Source: Mesoaciditoga sp964503355
Lineage (GTDB): Bacteria; Thermotogota; Thermotogae; Mesoaciditogales; Mesoaciditogaceae
Direction of reading: 5' to 3'
Assembly: GCA_964503355.1 (NCBI GenBank)
Contig: CAZCZS010000003.1
Coordinates: forward strand, 1 to 43,723
Length of the DNA: 43,723 nucleotides
Position 1 is the stretch's first letter. The number at the start of each line of letters is the position of its first letter. A model generated the notes under the pieces. That model did no database searches, had not been told where the DNA came from, and worked only from the letters and a program-made list of their open reading frames with translations. Positions 1-9,457 of the stretch are shown here, in pieces. The translations under genes and the position numbers were made by a program.

Positions 1-37
1 TATATACCAAAAACATCAGCTTTAAGACACATCAGAA

Positions 38-70
38 CGAAAAAGGGATACCGTCGGTATCCCTTTTTCG
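38..70. terminator. Bidirectional intrinsic terminator after glnA
   Basis: Perfect 15-bp inverted repeat (38-52 and 56-70) around a 3-nt loop GTC. The A5/T5 outer part of the stem supplies a U-tract on either strand. It lies 24 bases past the glnA stop, so it most likely ends the minus-strand chain; it could also stop transcription arriving from the left. Confidence 0.85.
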
Positions 71-93
71 TTACTCTCACGCACAACATGAGT

Positions 94-1464
94 TCATATT
101 CCAAAATAGAGTTTGTATTCCAAAGGATGGGGTACTTTTGATATGTTTCTTACTTCTTCCCTTTTCATTTTTATCCACATTTGCAGAAGTTCTTCCGGAA
201 ATGCTGGTAAAAGAAAATCGTGATCTTTTTCCAACTCGTTCAACGCTTCGTCCAAGGAAGCGGGAAGATCTTTGACGTTTGTGGGAACTTGATCGCCTTC
301 AAAGGGTCCTAACCCTTCCTTTCTCGGATCCCATTTGCGTTTTATTCCATCTATTCCAGCCAAAAGCATGGCCGCCATGGTGAAATGAGAGTTGGACGTG
401 GCGTCTGGGATTCTGAATTCTATTCTTCTCTCTTCTTTTGAGGAAACGTACGCGGGAATTCTTATGGCCGAATTTCTGTTCCCCAAGGCGAAGATCGGTT
501 TTGTCGGCGCTTCAAATCCGGGGACAAGTCGTCTGTAAGAGTTCGTGGATGGATTTGTTATCGCAACGAGTGCCGGAGCGTGCTTTAAGATACCACTTAT
601 GTAGGAAAGAGCCACATCCGAAAGAGAGTACAGCCCGCTTGGATCGTCGAATATGTTTCTCTTTCCATTCAAGAGCAACTGATGAACATGCATGCCATTG
701 CCCGCGTATCCCTCCATGGGTTTTGGAAGAAAAGATGCGACATAGCCGTTATCCGCGGCGACGTTTCGCACGACGTATTTGAGGAGTGGAATCCAATCCG
801 CCGCGTCTTTCACACTTGACAGGTTGAATTCTATCTCGAATTGAGACGATCCAACTTCATGGTGATGATATTTCACATTCATGCCCAAATCGGTCAAAAT
901 GGAAACCATCTCGTTTCTGATATCGTACATGGAATCGAACGGTGGGATTCTGTGATATCCTTTGTCCGCTTCTATCATGGGCTCTTGGGATAAAGGCCAA
1001 CTTATCTCATCGCTTTCTATTTTAAAGAGAACGCTTGTTGGTGAAACCTCGTGTATCAAGGAATTGAAAAGGTTGAATTCCATCTCCGGCGCGACGATCA
1101 TATCGGTGGCAACACCTATCTCTTGAGCGTATTCAAGCGCTTTGTTAAGTACGTTTCGAGGATACCAATCAAACGGTTTTGAACGATCTGGCAACCACAC
1201 GTCGCAGATGAACGAGATCGTTTCATCATCCGCGAACGGCTCTTCGAAGATGGTCTTCACGTCAGGTATGGCCACCATGTCGCTAAACGATGTGTGAGCG
1301 TACCCAAAATTAGAAGCGTCGAAACCCACTCCCTTTTCGAAAGTGCTTTGCGTAACGTTTGCGGATGGTAAAGTTACGTGCCTTAACGTTCCGTTCACGT
1401 CGTAGATCTTCATATCCACGTATTCGTACTCTTTGACTTTTTTTAAGAGTTCTTGTAAGTTCAA
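94..1464 (-). CDS. glnA: Glutamine synthetase (type I)
   Basis: ATP-dependent synthesis of glutamine from glutamate and ammonia, the entry point of nitrogen assimilation. The 456-residue protein has the GSI landmarks: HHEVGSSQFEIEF (metal/ammonium site), GNGMHVHQ (metal/ATP), NPSTNSYRRLVPGFEAP (glutamate loop) and RIEFRIPDATSN near the C-terminus. The short tail ending EYKLYFGI has no NLYDLP-like adenylylation tyrosine motif, which fits the I-alpha subtype. I chose the TTG start at 1464: AGGAGG lies 8 bases upstream, and TTG overlaps the cyclase stop as TTGA. The longer in-frame ATG at 1491 would place the ribosome site inside the gene. It is last in the minus-strand chain and probably translationally coupled to the cyclase gene. 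Confidence 0.95.
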   Translation of the reverse strand: MNLQELLKKVKEYEYVDMKIYDVNGTLRHVTLPSANVTQSTFEKGVGFDASNFGYAHTSFSDMVAIPDVKTIFEEPFADDETISFICDVWLPDRSKPFDWYPRNVLNKALEYAQEIGVATDMIVAPEMEFNLFNSLIHEVSPTSVLFKIESDEISWPLSQEPMIEADKGYHRIPPFDSMYDIRNEMVSILTDLGMNVKYHHHEVGSSQFEIEFNLSSVKDAADWIPLLKYVVRNVAADNGYVASFLPKPMEGYAGNGMHVHQLLLNGKRNIFDDPSGLYSLSDVALSYISGILKHAPALVAITNPSTNSYRRLVPGFEAPTKPIFALGNRNSAIRIPAYVSSKEERRIEFRIPDATSNSHFTMAAMLLAGIDGIKRKWDPRKEGLGPFEGDQVPTNVKDLPASLDEALNELEKDHDFLLPAFPEELLQMWIKMKREEVRNISKVPHPLEYKLYFGI

Positions 1465-2855
1465 ATCGCTCCCTCCTCCTTTGATATGCATATTCCTTTT
1501 CCACTTTTTTTGGCTTCATACATCGCTTTGTCAGCACGCTTCACGGCTTCATCTGTAAGAGAGGTGAAACTGGTTATGCCGGCCGAAAAGCTTATGGAGT
1601 TATCCAATGAATGTTTTCTGAAACGTTTCACCACTTTTTCCGCTTGTTCGATGGTTACATCTTTCAGTATCAACAAGAATTCATCTCCGCCGTACCTTAG
1701 AATTATATCGTTTGATCTCAAAGCTTCTTTTGCCAGAGATGTGAACTTTTTCAACATCTTATCTCCCGCTTCGTGACCGAAGGTGTCGTTTACGTATTTG
1801 AAATTGTCCAAATCTATCATGGCCAAAACGCCCTTTGACACGTTGATATCTTTCATCGTTCGCCTGTTTTTCACGCCGGTTAATTCGTCGTTGTAGGCCA
1901 TCTCTTTGAGTTTTTCTCTCAAATGAAAGTTTTCCAAAAGTAGTTCCATCTCTTTGTAAAATTGTATGAGGAGTCGCAGCATCATGTGAGAAATTTCCCT
2001 TTTTGTGAATTTGTTGTCTAGGACGAAAAGACTCCCTTTCGGTGTGGAGGTAAACGGAAGGATGACGATATCACTTTCAATAAGCAATTTTTGTCTTAAC
2101 GAGGGTGGAATTTCTTCAAGCGGGACGATCTTCAATTTCTTCACGTCAAAGAATTTTCCCTCTTCTTGAAAAAGTAGGAATTTAATGGAAGACAAATATC
2201 TTTGCAGTTTTGAATGTGAAAAATCATCTATGAAATTATTCGCGAATTCTTCAAAAGAAAAGTCGTCGTGATCCGTTTCGACTGATAAACGATTGAATTC
2301 TTTTTCGTCAAAGGCTCCCAGCGCTTTTTTCCCCACAAGGTACTTTTCGTTCTTTTCAAAGAACAAGACCCTGTCGAATCCAAAACCATATCCGGCCGTT
2401 AAAGCCGTCATAAGAAGAAAAAGCATCCTGTCATAGCTTTCACTCTTAAGCGCGTCCGCGATGACGTACGAAACGTTTTCAAGGATCGAGAAACCCTTGA
2501 CCGCATCGAAAATGCTTTCCATCAACCCAAAGGCCCTTGCCAGTTTTTGAGCTATGTACATCTTGTCGTTCGATTTGTCGTATTTTATCCTCATTATGGG
2601 AGAGTTTTCCCTAAAAAGCGTAACGAATTGCTTTTCTTTTGAATTCGTGAACTTTATCTTTGGCATTTCAGCGTGAAGTTTATAGGATATCTTCGCCAGA
2701 TCCAAAAAGGTCGACGGAATTTCGGAAAATTTTTTTGAAAAAGTGCAGATCATCTTCGTATGGGTTAAGCTTTCAGCTATGTAAACGTATTCTGGCGGAA
2801 TGTTATGTTTTCTTATCTTTCTTTCCAATTCGCGTCTTAAATTCTCATTTTCCAT
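1461..2855 (-). CDS. GGDEF diguanylate cyclase with N-terminal sensory region
   Basis: 464 residues. The last ~160 form a GGDEF domain that makes c-di-GMP from two GTP: DELTGVKNRR opens it, the active site is YGGDEF, and an intact RxxD inhibitory site (RSND) sits five residues before GGDEF, predicting product inhibition. Residues ~110-310 look like a divergent GAF-type sensor (my inference from position and alternating hydrophobic strands); the first ~100 residues are unassigned. No transmembrane segment is evident, so it is probably cytosolic. Start ATG 2855 overlaps the end of the cupin gene by 11 bases. Placing a cyclase between a cupin and glutamine synthetase may link c-di-GMP to nitrogen status, but nothing here proves it. 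Confidence 0.88.
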   Translation of the reverse strand: MENENLRRELERKIRKHNIPPEYVYIAESLTHTKMICTFSKKFSEIPSTFLDLAKISYKLHAEMPKIKFTNSKEKQFVTLFRENSPIMRIKYDKSNDKMYIAQKLARAFGLMESIFDAVKGFSILENVSYVIADALKSESYDRMLFLLMTALTAGYGFGFDRVLFFEKNEKYLVGKKALGAFDEKEFNRLSVETDHDDFSFEEFANNFIDDFSHSKLQRYLSSIKFLLFQEEGKFFDVKKLKIVPLEEIPPSLRQKLLIESDIVILPFTSTPKGSLFVLDNKFTKREISHMMLRLLIQFYKEMELLLENFHLREKLKEMAYNDELTGVKNRRTMKDINVSKGVLAMIDLDNFKYVNDTFGHEAGDKMLKKFTSLAKEALRSNDIILRYGGDEFLLILKDVTIEQAEKVVKRFRKHSLDNSISFSAGITSFTSLTDEAVKRADKAMYEAKKSGKGICISKEEGAI

Positions 2856-3195
2856 ATTTTGGTATCACACAAATGAATTCCAAAATGTCATCTGAATCGT
2901 TGACGAATTGGTGTTTTTCATTTGGTGGCACGAAAACGTAATCACCGGCTTCAAACGGTTTGTTTTCGTTTTCGAGTCGTAAAAAGCCTTTTCCTTTCAA
3001 GATGTAAACTTCGTGTTCCCAATCGTGAGTGTGAAATGGGGAAAAACCTCCGGGTTTAACGGTGAAATGCCTCATTATGAAATTCGGCGCCCCGTTATGT
3101 GGCCCTATAAGCACACGTTTTTCCACGCCTTTTGCGTTCTTTCCATCGTCGTAGATTTGAGGAGTCACCTCTTGATGTTTTCCGACTATTGCCAT
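2845..3195 (-). CDS. Small single-domain cupin
   Basis: 116 residues forming one cupin barrel. Motif 1 is GGFSPFHTHDWEHEVYILKG (two His, one Glu metal ligands) and motif 2 is GDYVFVPPNEKHQFVN (third His), so a metal-binding site is complete. Small bacterial cupins of this type range from isomerases and dioxygenases to sensors; the substrate cannot be told. Its ATG shares one base with the thymidine kinase stop (TAATG) and an AGGTGGG site precedes it, so the two are co-translated. Confidence 0.85.
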   Translation of the reverse strand: MAIVGKHQEVTPQIYDDGKNAKGVEKRVLIGPHNGAPNFIMRHFTVKPGGFSPFHTHDWEHEVYILKGKGFLRLENENKPFEAGDYVFVPPNEKHQFVNDSDDILEFICVIPKYGK

Positions 3196-3791
3196 TACTT
3201 ACCCACCTCCCAACAATCTTTGCAGCGTGGTTCGTACTTTATCTGCACGTCCTCTCCTTCGACTTTGAAGATCGGATCGCGCTTCGAAGCCGGTAACCAT
3301 CTCCCGTTTTTGAAAATGAGTCTTTGAGTTCTCGTTGCATCCTTACCGCACACCACGCACACGGCTTTCAACAACGCTATTTCATCTGCCATGGCGGCTA
3401 TCTTCATGACGTTTTCAAACGGTTCTCCTCTGAAGTCCAAATTCAATCCCGCTACTATAACATCCGTTCCCGCATCGGTGAATTCGTTCACGACATCGAC
3501 GATCTCTTCATCGAAAAACTGAACTTCATCGAACGCGACGTAATCCAATTCTTCATCGAGGTATTTGAGAGCGTCTTTTGACTCATCGATTACATCCGCC
3601 TCTAAGAACGTTCCAGCTCTGGACACGACTTTTTTCTCTTTCGTTCGTGTATCGGATGAGATTTTGAATATGATGCCGCGTTGCTTGGCTATGTTTCTTC
3701 TCACAACCCTTCTTATGAGTTCCTCGGTTTTTCCAGAATACATGGGTCCTATGACGACTTCTACCTTTCCTTTTTTGTCTTTCAACTTCAT
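3195..3791 (-). CDS. tdk: Thymidine kinase (type II)
   Basis: Phosphorylates thymidine to dTMP in nucleoside salvage. The 198-residue protein has the P-loop GPMYSGKT near residue 16, Walker B-like DEVQFFDE, and the structural zinc cysteines as CVVCGK and CKDC near the C-terminus, the usual layout and length for bacterial type II enzymes. ATG 3791 follows GGAAGAGGG closely. It is separated from sbcC by 117 bases that include a plausible minus-strand promoter, so it may head its own transcript: tdk, cupin, cyclase, glnA. Confidence 0.95.
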   Translation of the reverse strand: MKLKDKKGKVEVVIGPMYSGKTEELIRRVVRRNIAKQRGIIFKISSDTRTKEKKVVSRAGTFLEADVIDESKDALKYLDEELDYVAFDEVQFFDEEIVDVVNEFTDAGTDVIVAGLNLDFRGEPFENVMKIAAMADEIALLKAVCVVCGKDATRTQRLIFKNGRWLPASKRDPIFKVEGEDVQIKYEPRCKDCWEVGK

Positions 3792-3824
3792 CCCTCTTCC
3801 ATGTTATATTGAAAAGCCACGGTT

Positions 3825-3853
3825 ATTATATCAAAGGAAAGATGCGTTTTAAC
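3825..3853 (-). promoter_or_regulatory. Candidate promoter for tdk operon
   Basis: A perfect TATAAT (minus strand, 3825-3830) lies 33 bases upstream of the tdk start. The upstream hexamer at 16-17 bases spacing (TTAAAA or GTTAAA) is a weak -35. The rest of the sbcC-tdk gap shows no clear terminator. Confidence 0.4.
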
Positions 3854-3908
3854 CTTTTTAAAATCTCCTTCAAAGATGCCAGTGAAAATCGGCTTTCGTC
3901 GGTGAATT

Positions 3909-6794
3909 TCATCTCACCACGCTTATTCCGTTTTCTTTTTCAACGAAGATCACCTTTTCGGCCATCTCACGAAAATTTTCATCGTGCGTTATGACGATGA
4001 CCTGTTCCATGTCTTCAAAAAGTTTCGGCAGGTACTCCGATAGCGCTCTTCTTTTTTCTTCGTCCAAGTTCACCGTGGGCTCATCGAAGATCACGAATTT
4101 TGAACGTGAAAAAACTTCGTTCAACGCGGCTCTTATGCACAAGGCCACTATTACCTGTTCCCCACCGGAAAGGTGAGAAAAGCGCCTGTCGGATTTTTTG
4201 TCACCAATCGAGGAGATCAGATGTACGGCGTAATCGTTCTTCCACTCTATCACATCCGTTTTGCCGGTTAAAGATTGGTATTTCAATGTGGCTTTGATGG
4301 AAATGCCTTTTCTGTAACGTCGTGCCATCTCGCTTCCCATTCCATTCAACATCTTGCGAAATTCACTCACGAATCTTTTCTTGTTTTTCATGATTTCAAG
4401 TTCTTCATTTATTTTTTTAAGCTCCGCTTTTTTCTTTTTCAAATCTTGCAGATCTCTTTTCAGAGTTTCGATCTTATGTTTATGTTCTCCAATTTTCATG
4501 TTGAGATTTTTCATATCGGCTTCCAATGCTTTAAGGTCGTTTTTCAATTTTTCGCTTTTTTCTTCATCAAAGGATTTTGAAAGCTCTTCAACACTCTTTG
4601 AAAGGGCGTTCAATTCCGCTTTGATTTTCTTTTTCTCATCTTCCGTTTCTTTCACCTTTGTTAAAAGATGCTCCAATTCCATGGCGCTTTCAAAATTCTT
4701 GTTGTATTCATCGTAAAATGTTTTAAGACTCTTGGCGTTCTCACGCTTTTTCGCCATTTCATCTTTTAGAATTTTCAGTTCTTCTTCCATTTCCTCCAAA
4801 TTCTCCGTCTTTTTGAGAAGAAAAAGCTTGGTTTCTTCCATTTCCTTTATTCTTTTCGTGTGAATTTCCATTTCCTTTGAGAGCTCCTTTAGGTTCTCTT
4901 TTTTTCTTTGAAGTTCCATTTCAAGTTCACGAACGGCGTTTTCGATCATTGTGATTTTCTCTTCAATTTCCTCTTTTTTGACTATGAGCGAACGTCTTTG
5001 GGATTCGAGTTTTTGAAAGTTTTCCTGTGAATTTTTCTTGACATTCGTAACTTCTTGAAGAATGTCACGTGATTCGATTTCGTTTGAAAGCTTTTGAATT
5101 TTCAAAAGTTCTCTCAACGAAAAAATCATTCCTTTTTCTTCATCTTCCAGTTGCTTCATTCTCAACGTACTTTCGTTGAACATCTTTTCGTTTTGTTTTT
5201 CTCGAATCACGATCTTTTCAATTTCTTTGAGTGAAGAGATCTCCCTTTCGATTTTCTCCACTTCATCGTCTATGCCATCGAGTCGTGTTCTGAGAATTTC
5301 ACGTTTTTCATGAAAATATTCGGAAATATTTTTACCTTCAAGATTTAAACATCTTTCGTTCAAAAGAGGACAAATTCCGTTTTTTAACGATTCCTGGGAG
5401 AGAGTGAGGTTTTCCATTTTTTCTTTCAAAGAGTACTTCTCGGCGTTTAAATCATTTAGTTTGTCTTCTTTTTCTTTTAAAGCTTTCAACTTTCTTTCGA
5501 GTTCTTTCACCTTCTCGACTGAATTTTCAAGTTTTTTCAAATTTTGAGAGATCTCTTTTTTTCTCGATTCGATGTTGAAGATCTCGTCAGCGAGTTTTTC
5601 CACCTTTTCCGAAGTTTTTTTCGCTTCTTCGACGGAGACGGAGAGTTCATCCGTTGAAGAAGAAATTTCACGCTTTTCATTCAAAAGTTTCTCAACTTTT
5701 TGACGATTTTCAATGATGTTTTCTTCTATTTTTCTGACCTCGTGCGAAATTTCCTTTTTCCTTTCTTTTGAAGATAAAAGTATGGTGTTCAACCTTTCGA
5801 TTTCAGCTTTCACGTTTGAAAGTTTTTTATCTTCTTTCCTAAGGGCATCTACATTTTTTTCTTTCATACAAAGAAGCTCTTCATCTTCTTCTATTTCGGC
5901 TAAAACCCTTTCGTATTCGTCGTGTTGTTTTTTGAATTTTTCACATTTTCTCTTGGATTTCAGGGCCTTTTTCATCCTTTGATTCAACTCTTCAAGCTCT
6001 TTCTTTTTATCCTCGAGCCTTCTTAACCATTCTTTTCTTTGATCGTTAAATTTTTCAATTTGAACTTTGATTTTTTCATTTTTTTCCAATTCTTCTTCTC
6101 TCATCAGCTTTAGAGTTGAAAGACTTTTGACTTTTTCTTCCAATTTTTCGATCTCGTTCAAAGCTTCATCCAATTTTTCCCGCGTGTCCTTCAAATTTTC
6201 CACCGTTTCCTGAACACTTTCTCGTTTCGTTTTCAATTTGAGCTCCGTTTTTTCCATTTCGTCAACGTATTCCTTTAGTTCATTTTGGGCTAGCTTTTTG
6301 TATATTTGCGTGTTGAACAGTTCATCGAAGAACGTTTTTCTCTTCGATGGTGGCATCGAAAAGATGGAGGTGATATCGTTTTGATGTGCCGTTATGACGC
6401 GTTTGTACACATCGGCCATTTCTCCATTTATTCCGGTTAAAACTTTTAAAACGTTCAAAACTTCACTTTGCGTTTTCCATGCCAGGCCGTTGGAGGAAAA
6501 AAGCTCCCAAGTCGTGTGTTTTTCTTCTATTTTTCTGATTATTTGATATTCCAAATCATCATTGGCGATGAATGAAATTTTTACGATCGCGACTGTCGAG
6601 TCGTTGAAGTTCGTTATGAAATCACCGTAATTTCCCTCCCATTTTACTCCAGCTAAAGCGAAACCCAACGCTTGAAGAATGCTGGTTTTTCCAGCGCCGT
6701 TGAGTCCCAAGATGAGGTTAAGGCCTTTGGAGAAATCCACTTTCGTTCTGACGTGAGTTTTGAAGTTTTCAAGTTCAACGCTGTGTATCCTCAT
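3909..6794 (-). CDS. sbcC: SbcC/Rad50-type DNA repair ATPase
   Basis: ATPase subunit of the SbcCD (Mre11-Rad50) complex that processes DNA ends and hairpins. About 961 residues: Walker A GLNGAGKT near residue 30, two very long Lys/Glu-rich coiled-coil arms, ABC signature HLSGGEQ, Walker B FVIFDEPTVNLD and the H-loop ITHDE at the C-terminus. The coiled-coil apex, where Rad50 carries a CxxC zinc hook, reads ICPLLNERC instead, a CX6C spacing. I place the start at ATG 6794, because AGAGG sits 7 bases upstream; the in-frame GTG at 6803 falls right beside that site. It overlaps sbcD by 20 bases, so the pair is coupled. Confidence 0.93.
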   Translation of the reverse strand: MRIHSVELENFKTHVRTKVDFSKGLNLILGLNGAGKTSILQALGFALAGVKWEGNYGDFITNFNDSTVAIVKISFIANDDLEYQIIRKIEEKHTTWELFSSNGLAWKTQSEVLNVLKVLTGINGEMADVYKRVITAHQNDITSIFSMPPSKRKTFFDELFNTQIYKKLAQNELKEYVDEMEKTELKLKTKRESVQETVENLKDTREKLDEALNEIEKLEEKVKSLSTLKLMREEELEKNEKIKVQIEKFNDQRKEWLRRLEDKKKELEELNQRMKKALKSKRKCEKFKKQHDEYERVLAEIEEDEELLCMKEKNVDALRKEDKKLSNVKAEIERLNTILLSSKERKKEISHEVRKIEENIIENRQKVEKLLNEKREISSSTDELSVSVEEAKKTSEKVEKLADEIFNIESRKKEISQNLKKLENSVEKVKELERKLKALKEKEDKLNDLNAEKYSLKEKMENLTLSQESLKNGICPLLNERCLNLEGKNISEYFHEKREILRTRLDGIDDEVEKIEREISSLKEIEKIVIREKQNEKMFNESTLRMKQLEDEEKGMIFSLRELLKIQKLSNEIESRDILQEVTNVKKNSQENFQKLESQRRSLIVKKEEIEEKITMIENAVRELEMELQRKKENLKELSKEMEIHTKRIKEMEETKLFLLKKTENLEEMEEELKILKDEMAKKRENAKSLKTFYDEYNKNFESAMELEHLLTKVKETEDEKKKIKAELNALSKSVEELSKSFDEEKSEKLKNDLKALEADMKNLNMKIGEHKHKIETLKRDLQDLKKKKAELKKINEELEIMKNKKRFVSEFRKMLNGMGSEMARRYRKGISIKATLKYQSLTGKTDVIEWKNDYAVHLISSIGDKKSDRRFSHLSGGEQVIVALCIRAALNEVFSRSKFVIFDEPTVNLDEEKRRALSEYLPKLFEDMEQVIVITHDENFREMAEKVIFVEKENGISVVR

Positions 6795-7995
6795 CTTTTT
6801 CACCTCTTATCTTGAGGAAAAGCTCATCCAAAATTTCGAACGCTTCTTGAGAATCAGATGAATCGTGAGCACTCTTCAATTTTTTCAATGCGTGTGCCAT
6901 ATCTAAAGAGTGAGAAGCGAAAAATGGATTTAACCTTATGATTTCCTCTTCCAACGCATCCGTTTCGCTGAACGTCTCCGTCTCATCGTTTTCGCGGATG
7001 TTGGTGAAGTTTATGGAAACTTTCGCCTTAAGCGCTCCGTTTTTTTCCAATTCCCTTTCAACGGCGGCGGTGTCAACGTCCAAAAAGGTTCCAAAAGGCA
7101 CTTTCACGTTCAAAACGTAAAGACACCCTTCCTCAAGTGGATTTTCTTTCAAGGCTTTTTGAAATTCGTTTGAAAACTCCAAAGCCGTTCCTTTGGTAAG
7201 CTTAATGGAAGCGGTTATCTTCGTTCTCTTTTGTGATTCGTAAAAACTGGCTTTTTTCTGAAGCGTATCGAATATGAAAAAGCCCTTTTCTCCATTTTCT
7301 CCCAGATCCCAATACTCGGGCGCGCCGGGAACGAAAAGTTTCACATCGTTGAAGATCCTTTTAGTGTGAATGTGACCGCCGGCCACGTAATCACATTTTT
7401 GAGAGATTTTCTCGATTTCCTCCTTTTTCACACAGCCGGGTACCATATCCGGATCTCCGACGGACGTGTGAATTAAAACCACGTTTTCTTTCGAATCATC
7501 CAATTCCGAATTCAAAGCTCTCAGATATTCGGAAAACTGGTAACCTTGATAGCCGATACCATAAAAGCGTACTCCCTTTATCTCGATCCATGAGCCGTTC
7601 CTGCCGTTCCAAGGAGGATATGATATGATGCCATTTTCGGAAAAAGGTTTCAGCAGATGTATAAGCTCCTCACGCGAAAGGTATTCCAACCAAGAATTTT
7701 CATTCGTCCCGAGAATTCTGTCGTGATTTCCTTCTATGACGACAGCTGGTATTTTCGCGTTCTTGAGCTTTTTCAAAATTTCTTCCGTTCTTTCCAAAAC
7801 GTCCGGTGACAGTTCCCTTCTGTCGAAAAGATCACCGGCCACCAAAAAGGCGTCCACCTCTTCTTCCATGGCCTTGTTCACTATGAAATCGAGAGCGTTG
7901 AAATGATCTTCATATCTTCGCTTCGAATACTCGGATAAAATGGAACCAACGGGTTTCCTACCTAAATGCAGATCGCTGCAATGCAGAAATCTCAT
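6775..7995 (-). CDS. sbcD: SbcD/Mre11-type exonuclease
   Basis: Mn-dependent nuclease subunit partnering SbcC. All calcineurin-like phosphoesterase motifs are present in 406 residues: SDLHLG at the N-terminus, GDLFDR, GNHDR, IHTSV and GGHIHTKR. The C-terminal third is the capping/Rad50-binding region and is less conserved. ATG 7995 lies one base after the preceding gene's stop (TAA-G-ATG). Confidence 0.94.
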   Translation of the reverse strand: MRFLHCSDLHLGRKPVGSILSEYSKRRYEDHFNALDFIVNKAMEEEVDAFLVAGDLFDRRELSPDVLERTEEILKKLKNAKIPAVVIEGNHDRILGTNENSWLEYLSREELIHLLKPFSENGIISYPPWNGRNGSWIEIKGVRFYGIGYQGYQFSEYLRALNSELDDSKENVVLIHTSVGDPDMVPGCVKKEEIEKISQKCDYVAGGHIHTKRIFNDVKLFVPGAPEYWDLGENGEKGFFIFDTLQKKASFYESQKRTKITASIKLTKGTALEFSNEFQKALKENPLEEGCLYVLNVKVPFGTFLDVDTAAVERELEKNGALKAKVSINFTNIRENDETETFSETDALEEEIIRLNPFFASHSLDMAHALKKLKSAHDSSDSQEAFEILDELFLKIRGEKDEDTQR

Positions 7996-7996
7996 C

Positions 7997-9277
7997 TTAG
8001 AATCCCCTGATCTTCCTGGCCAACATCTTTCCGTGAGCTGTCGCGTAAGTTATCGATCTGGTGTAACCGCTGCAATCTCCGATGAACTTCAAATTTTCGT
8101 ACTTTTCGTTGTTTAATTTGTTGCTGTAAAACTTGACTTCCACTGCGTACAGCAGGTTATCCGGATAGGCTAAACCTTCAACGACATTTGAGAGCTTTTG
8201 AATGAATTCGGAAATGGAAAGGGCGATCCTTCTTGGAAGAACCAGATTCACGTCTCCCAAAACGTAAAAGTCCTCTTTTAGAGTCGGTTTGACGCGCCCC
8301 AATTTCTTCGTTCTCTTGCAATTGACGAAATCCGAGTAAGTTTGAACCAAAACTTTTCTTCCCCCCGCCAGTATGTTTCCGAGTTTTGCTATGTAAGAGC
8401 CGTACCCTACCGGATCGTTGAACGGTTCCGTGAAAGAGGTGCTGCAAAGAATCGCGAAATTCGTGTTTTCGCTGCCAGCCGTGGATGTGGAATGACCGTT
8501 AACGGTGACGAAATCGTCGTATTCTTCCAAGACGACTTTGCCAGAAGGGTTGTTACAGAAAGTTCGAACCATGTATCCGGTTTTCGCTCGCATTCTGACT
8601 TTGAATTCGTACATCTCGTCGTTCAACTTTTTAACTATGTGATTCGGCACTTCGTATCTTACGCCGATATCCACTATGTTATCCGAAACGACAAGCGATG
8701 GATCGCTTTCTATTATCCTTTTGACCAACGCATGACCACTCCTGCCGACCGAAATGACGACGAGATCGAAAAGATCTTCAAAATTTTCGGCTTCCACTTT
8801 CACGTTTTTTCCTTGGTTCGCTACGTTTTCCACTTTTGTGTTGAAATGAAAGTGAACGTTTGGAAGAGAAGAGAATTCTTCGTATATTTTTTTAAGGATG
8901 CCGGGCAGTTTATCCGTACCAACGTGAAAGAATTCCGATCTCACAGGTTCGAAACCTTCAGAGTAAAAGCGATCGAAAAAGGATGAGTCTTGTGAAAAAG
9001 AAATTCCCATTTTGACGTTTTTTGCCTCTTCTTCTTCCAACTTGGAAAGGTAGTAATTCACCACTTCTTTTTGGAGTTCAAGTGGTATTTTCAAATCTCC
9101 TCCCATTTCGCTGGATATGAAAAGCTTTCCGTCCGATCGCACGCCACTTATACTCGCGCTGTAAACATCTTTAGAGCGTTCGAAGATGTGTATTTCATGG
9201 GGGCTTTTCACAATCTCACTGACAAAACCAATTGCTGCCGCTCCAAATCCCACAACGGCTATCTTCAAAACGATCAT
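7997..9277 (-). CDS. FAD-dependent dehydrogenase, COG2509-like
   Basis: 426 residues with an N-terminal dinucleotide-binding fold (VVGFGAAAIG near residue 8) and a C-terminal FAD-closing segment containing FIGDCSGYTRSITYATAHG. This layout matches the uncharacterised NAD(FAD)-utilising dehydrogenases of COG2509; substrate unknown. Cys residues in FCNNPSG and CNNP-like contexts recur in this family. ATG 9277 lies only two bases from GAGGG, and an in-frame TTG at 9268 is an alternative start. A weak extended -10 (TGGTAATAT, minus strand, around 9321) may drive it. It abuts sbcD, but a functional link to DNA repair is not evident. Confidence 0.75.
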   Translation of the reverse strand: MIVLKIAVVGFGAAAIGFVSEIVKSPHEIHIFERSKDVYSASISGVRSDGKLFISSEMGGDLKIPLELQKEVVNYYLSKLEEEEAKNVKMGISFSQDSSFFDRFYSEGFEPVRSEFFHVGTDKLPGILKKIYEEFSSLPNVHFHFNTKVENVANQGKNVKVEAENFEDLFDLVVISVGRSGHALVKRIIESDPSLVVSDNIVDIGVRYEVPNHIVKKLNDEMYEFKVRMRAKTGYMVRTFCNNPSGKVVLEEYDDFVTVNGHSTSTAGSENTNFAILCSTSFTEPFNDPVGYGSYIAKLGNILAGGRKVLVQTYSDFVNCKRTKKLGRVKPTLKEDFYVLGDVNLVLPRRIALSISEFIQKLSNVVEGLAYPDNLLYAVEVKFYSNKLNNEKYENLKFIGDCSGYTRSITYATAHGKMLARKIRGF

Positions 9278-9420
9278 CTCCCTCTTCAGTCAACGATTCA
9301 CATTTTTGAATGCCATCATGATATTACCACGAAAATTCCATTGCGCATCACACACCATCTTTCTTTGGTTCGAATTTTTCACCGTTCATGCACATTTTCT
9401 GAATGCGTGATAAGCTTATA

Positions 9421-9429
9421 TGGTATAAT
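9421..9429 (+). promoter_or_regulatory. Extended -10 promoter of trpS
   Basis: TGGTATAAT is a perfect TATAAT with an upstream TG (extended -10), 28 bases before the trpS ATG. No good -35 is visible, as is usual for extended -10 promoters. AAGGAG at 9445-9450 is the ribosome site. Confidence 0.6.
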
Positions 9430-9457
9430 TTCCAAAAGCACGAAAAGGAGTGTAAAA

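Noticed and set aside
8342..8986. 214-codon plus-strand open frame
   Set aside because: It is fully antisense to the FAD dehydrogenase gene, shows no family motifs and has no ribosome site of note.
9071..9457. N-terminal extension of trpS of about 129 residues
   Set aside because: It is antisense to the FAD dehydrogenase gene and spans the intergenic promoter; homology and the ribosome site place the start at 9458.
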